Source: Bacteroidota bacterium
Lineage (GTDB): Bacteria; Bacteroidota; Bacteroidia; B-17B0; Aurantibacillaceae
Reading direction: 5' to 3'
Assembly (NCBI GenBank): GCA_947474485.1
Contig: CANJJP010000136.1
Coordinates: 1-5,505, forward strand
Length of the DNA stretch: 5,505 nucleotides
The notes below the pieces were generated by a model, which saw only the letters and a list, made by a program, of their open reading frames with translations, was not told the DNA's origin and did no database searches. Within the stretch, counting starts at the first letter, position 1, and each line of letters opens with the position of its first letter. Made by a program: the position numbers and the translations under genes. This document shows positions 5,222 to 5,505 of the stretch, piece after piece.

Positions 5222-5505
5222 ATGAAGCAACGCGACAATACAATCGACATTTTAAGAGGTCTAGCCATTTTCACCATGGTAGCAGCAAACATGTCGGCCG
5301 AAAACTATGCTGACCCACATCCATACTGGTTTAGGATTTTTGGAAGCTTTGCTGCACCAACCTTTGTTTTTTTAGCTGGATTAATGATAAGCTACACCAG
5401 TTTTCATAAAGCTCATCCATTTGGTTATTATTTAAAGCGGGGCATTGCAATTATTTGTATTGCAGCTTGTATCGATATGTTACTTTGGGACGCAGTTCCC
5501 TGTTC
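5222..5505 (+). CDS. Multi-pass membrane acyltransferase, HGSNAT/DUF1624-like (N-terminal part only)
   Basis: The frame is open from ATG at 5222 to the window end (94 codons and two bases), so only the N-terminal part is seen. It begins MKQRDNTIDILRGLAIFTMVAANM, matching the R-x4-D-x-LRG pattern and following hydrophobic helix found at the start of heparan-alpha-glucosaminide N-acetyltransferase-like (HGSNAT/DUF1624) and related YeiB/DUF418-type membrane proteins. A second hydrophobic segment lies at about 40-58, with APTFVFLAGL, another typical motif of the group. A third lies at about 74-89. HGSNAT-type enzymes transfer acetyl groups across membranes to sugars. Here the acceptor is unknown and the exact subfamily cannot be fixed from this fragment. 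It is the only plus-strand gene and diverges from the flavin reductase gene across 114 nt. Confidence 0.78.
   Translation, partial: MKQRDNTIDILRGLAIFTMVAANMSAENYADPHPYWFRIFGSFAAPTFVFLAGLMISYTSFHKAHPFGYYLKRGIAIICIAACIDMLLWDAVPC

Overview
The window looks like chromosomal DNA from a Bacteroidota bacterium. The sequence is AT-rich. Rho carries the long low-complexity insert common in this phylum. A DUF3127-type protein, which I know mainly from Bacteroidota, is present. The rho leader has an exact match to the phylum-specific promoter (-33 TTTG, 20-nt spacer, -7 TANNTTTG). I cannot place it below phylum level from sequence alone.

Layout. Almost everything is on the minus strand, so transcription runs from right to left. 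From the right end: a truncated plus-strand gene for a multi-pass membrane acyltransferase-like protein (from 5222) diverges from a flavin reductase-like protein (5107 to 4241). The flavin reductase gene is followed after 37 nt by a small OB-fold, SSB-like DUF3127 protein ending in DDDLPF (4203 to 3817). A good intrinsic terminator (3797-3761) closes that pair. Next is a two-gene MntA-HepT toxin-antitoxin module (mntA 3649-3332, hepT 3351-3004, overlapping by 20 bp). A 56-nt gap leads to a complete type I L-asparaginase gene, ansA (2947-1928). A 170-nt intergenic region with a strong promoter leads into rho (1757 to beyond position 1), which is cut off by the window edge after 585 codons.

How the genes relate. 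The set is mostly unlinked housekeeping genes (transcription termination, asparagine catabolism, flavin chemistry, a probable ssDNA-binding protein) with one accessory cassette, the MntA-HepT module, between ssDNA-binding and asparaginase genes. No terminator is visible between hepT and ansA, so ansA may be read through from the module.

The most notable points are: a 63-residue Asn/Gln tract (27 N and 22 Q) inside Rho, built on about 10-residue repeats and including a perfect 33-bp DNA repeat; a 58-nt G-free, C-containing stretch in the rho leader that resembles a Rho-utilisation site and suggests autoregulation; and a four-unit 12-bp repeat just upstream of the flavin reductase start. No completely new system is evident. 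No RNA gene, CRISPR array or insertion sequence was seen.
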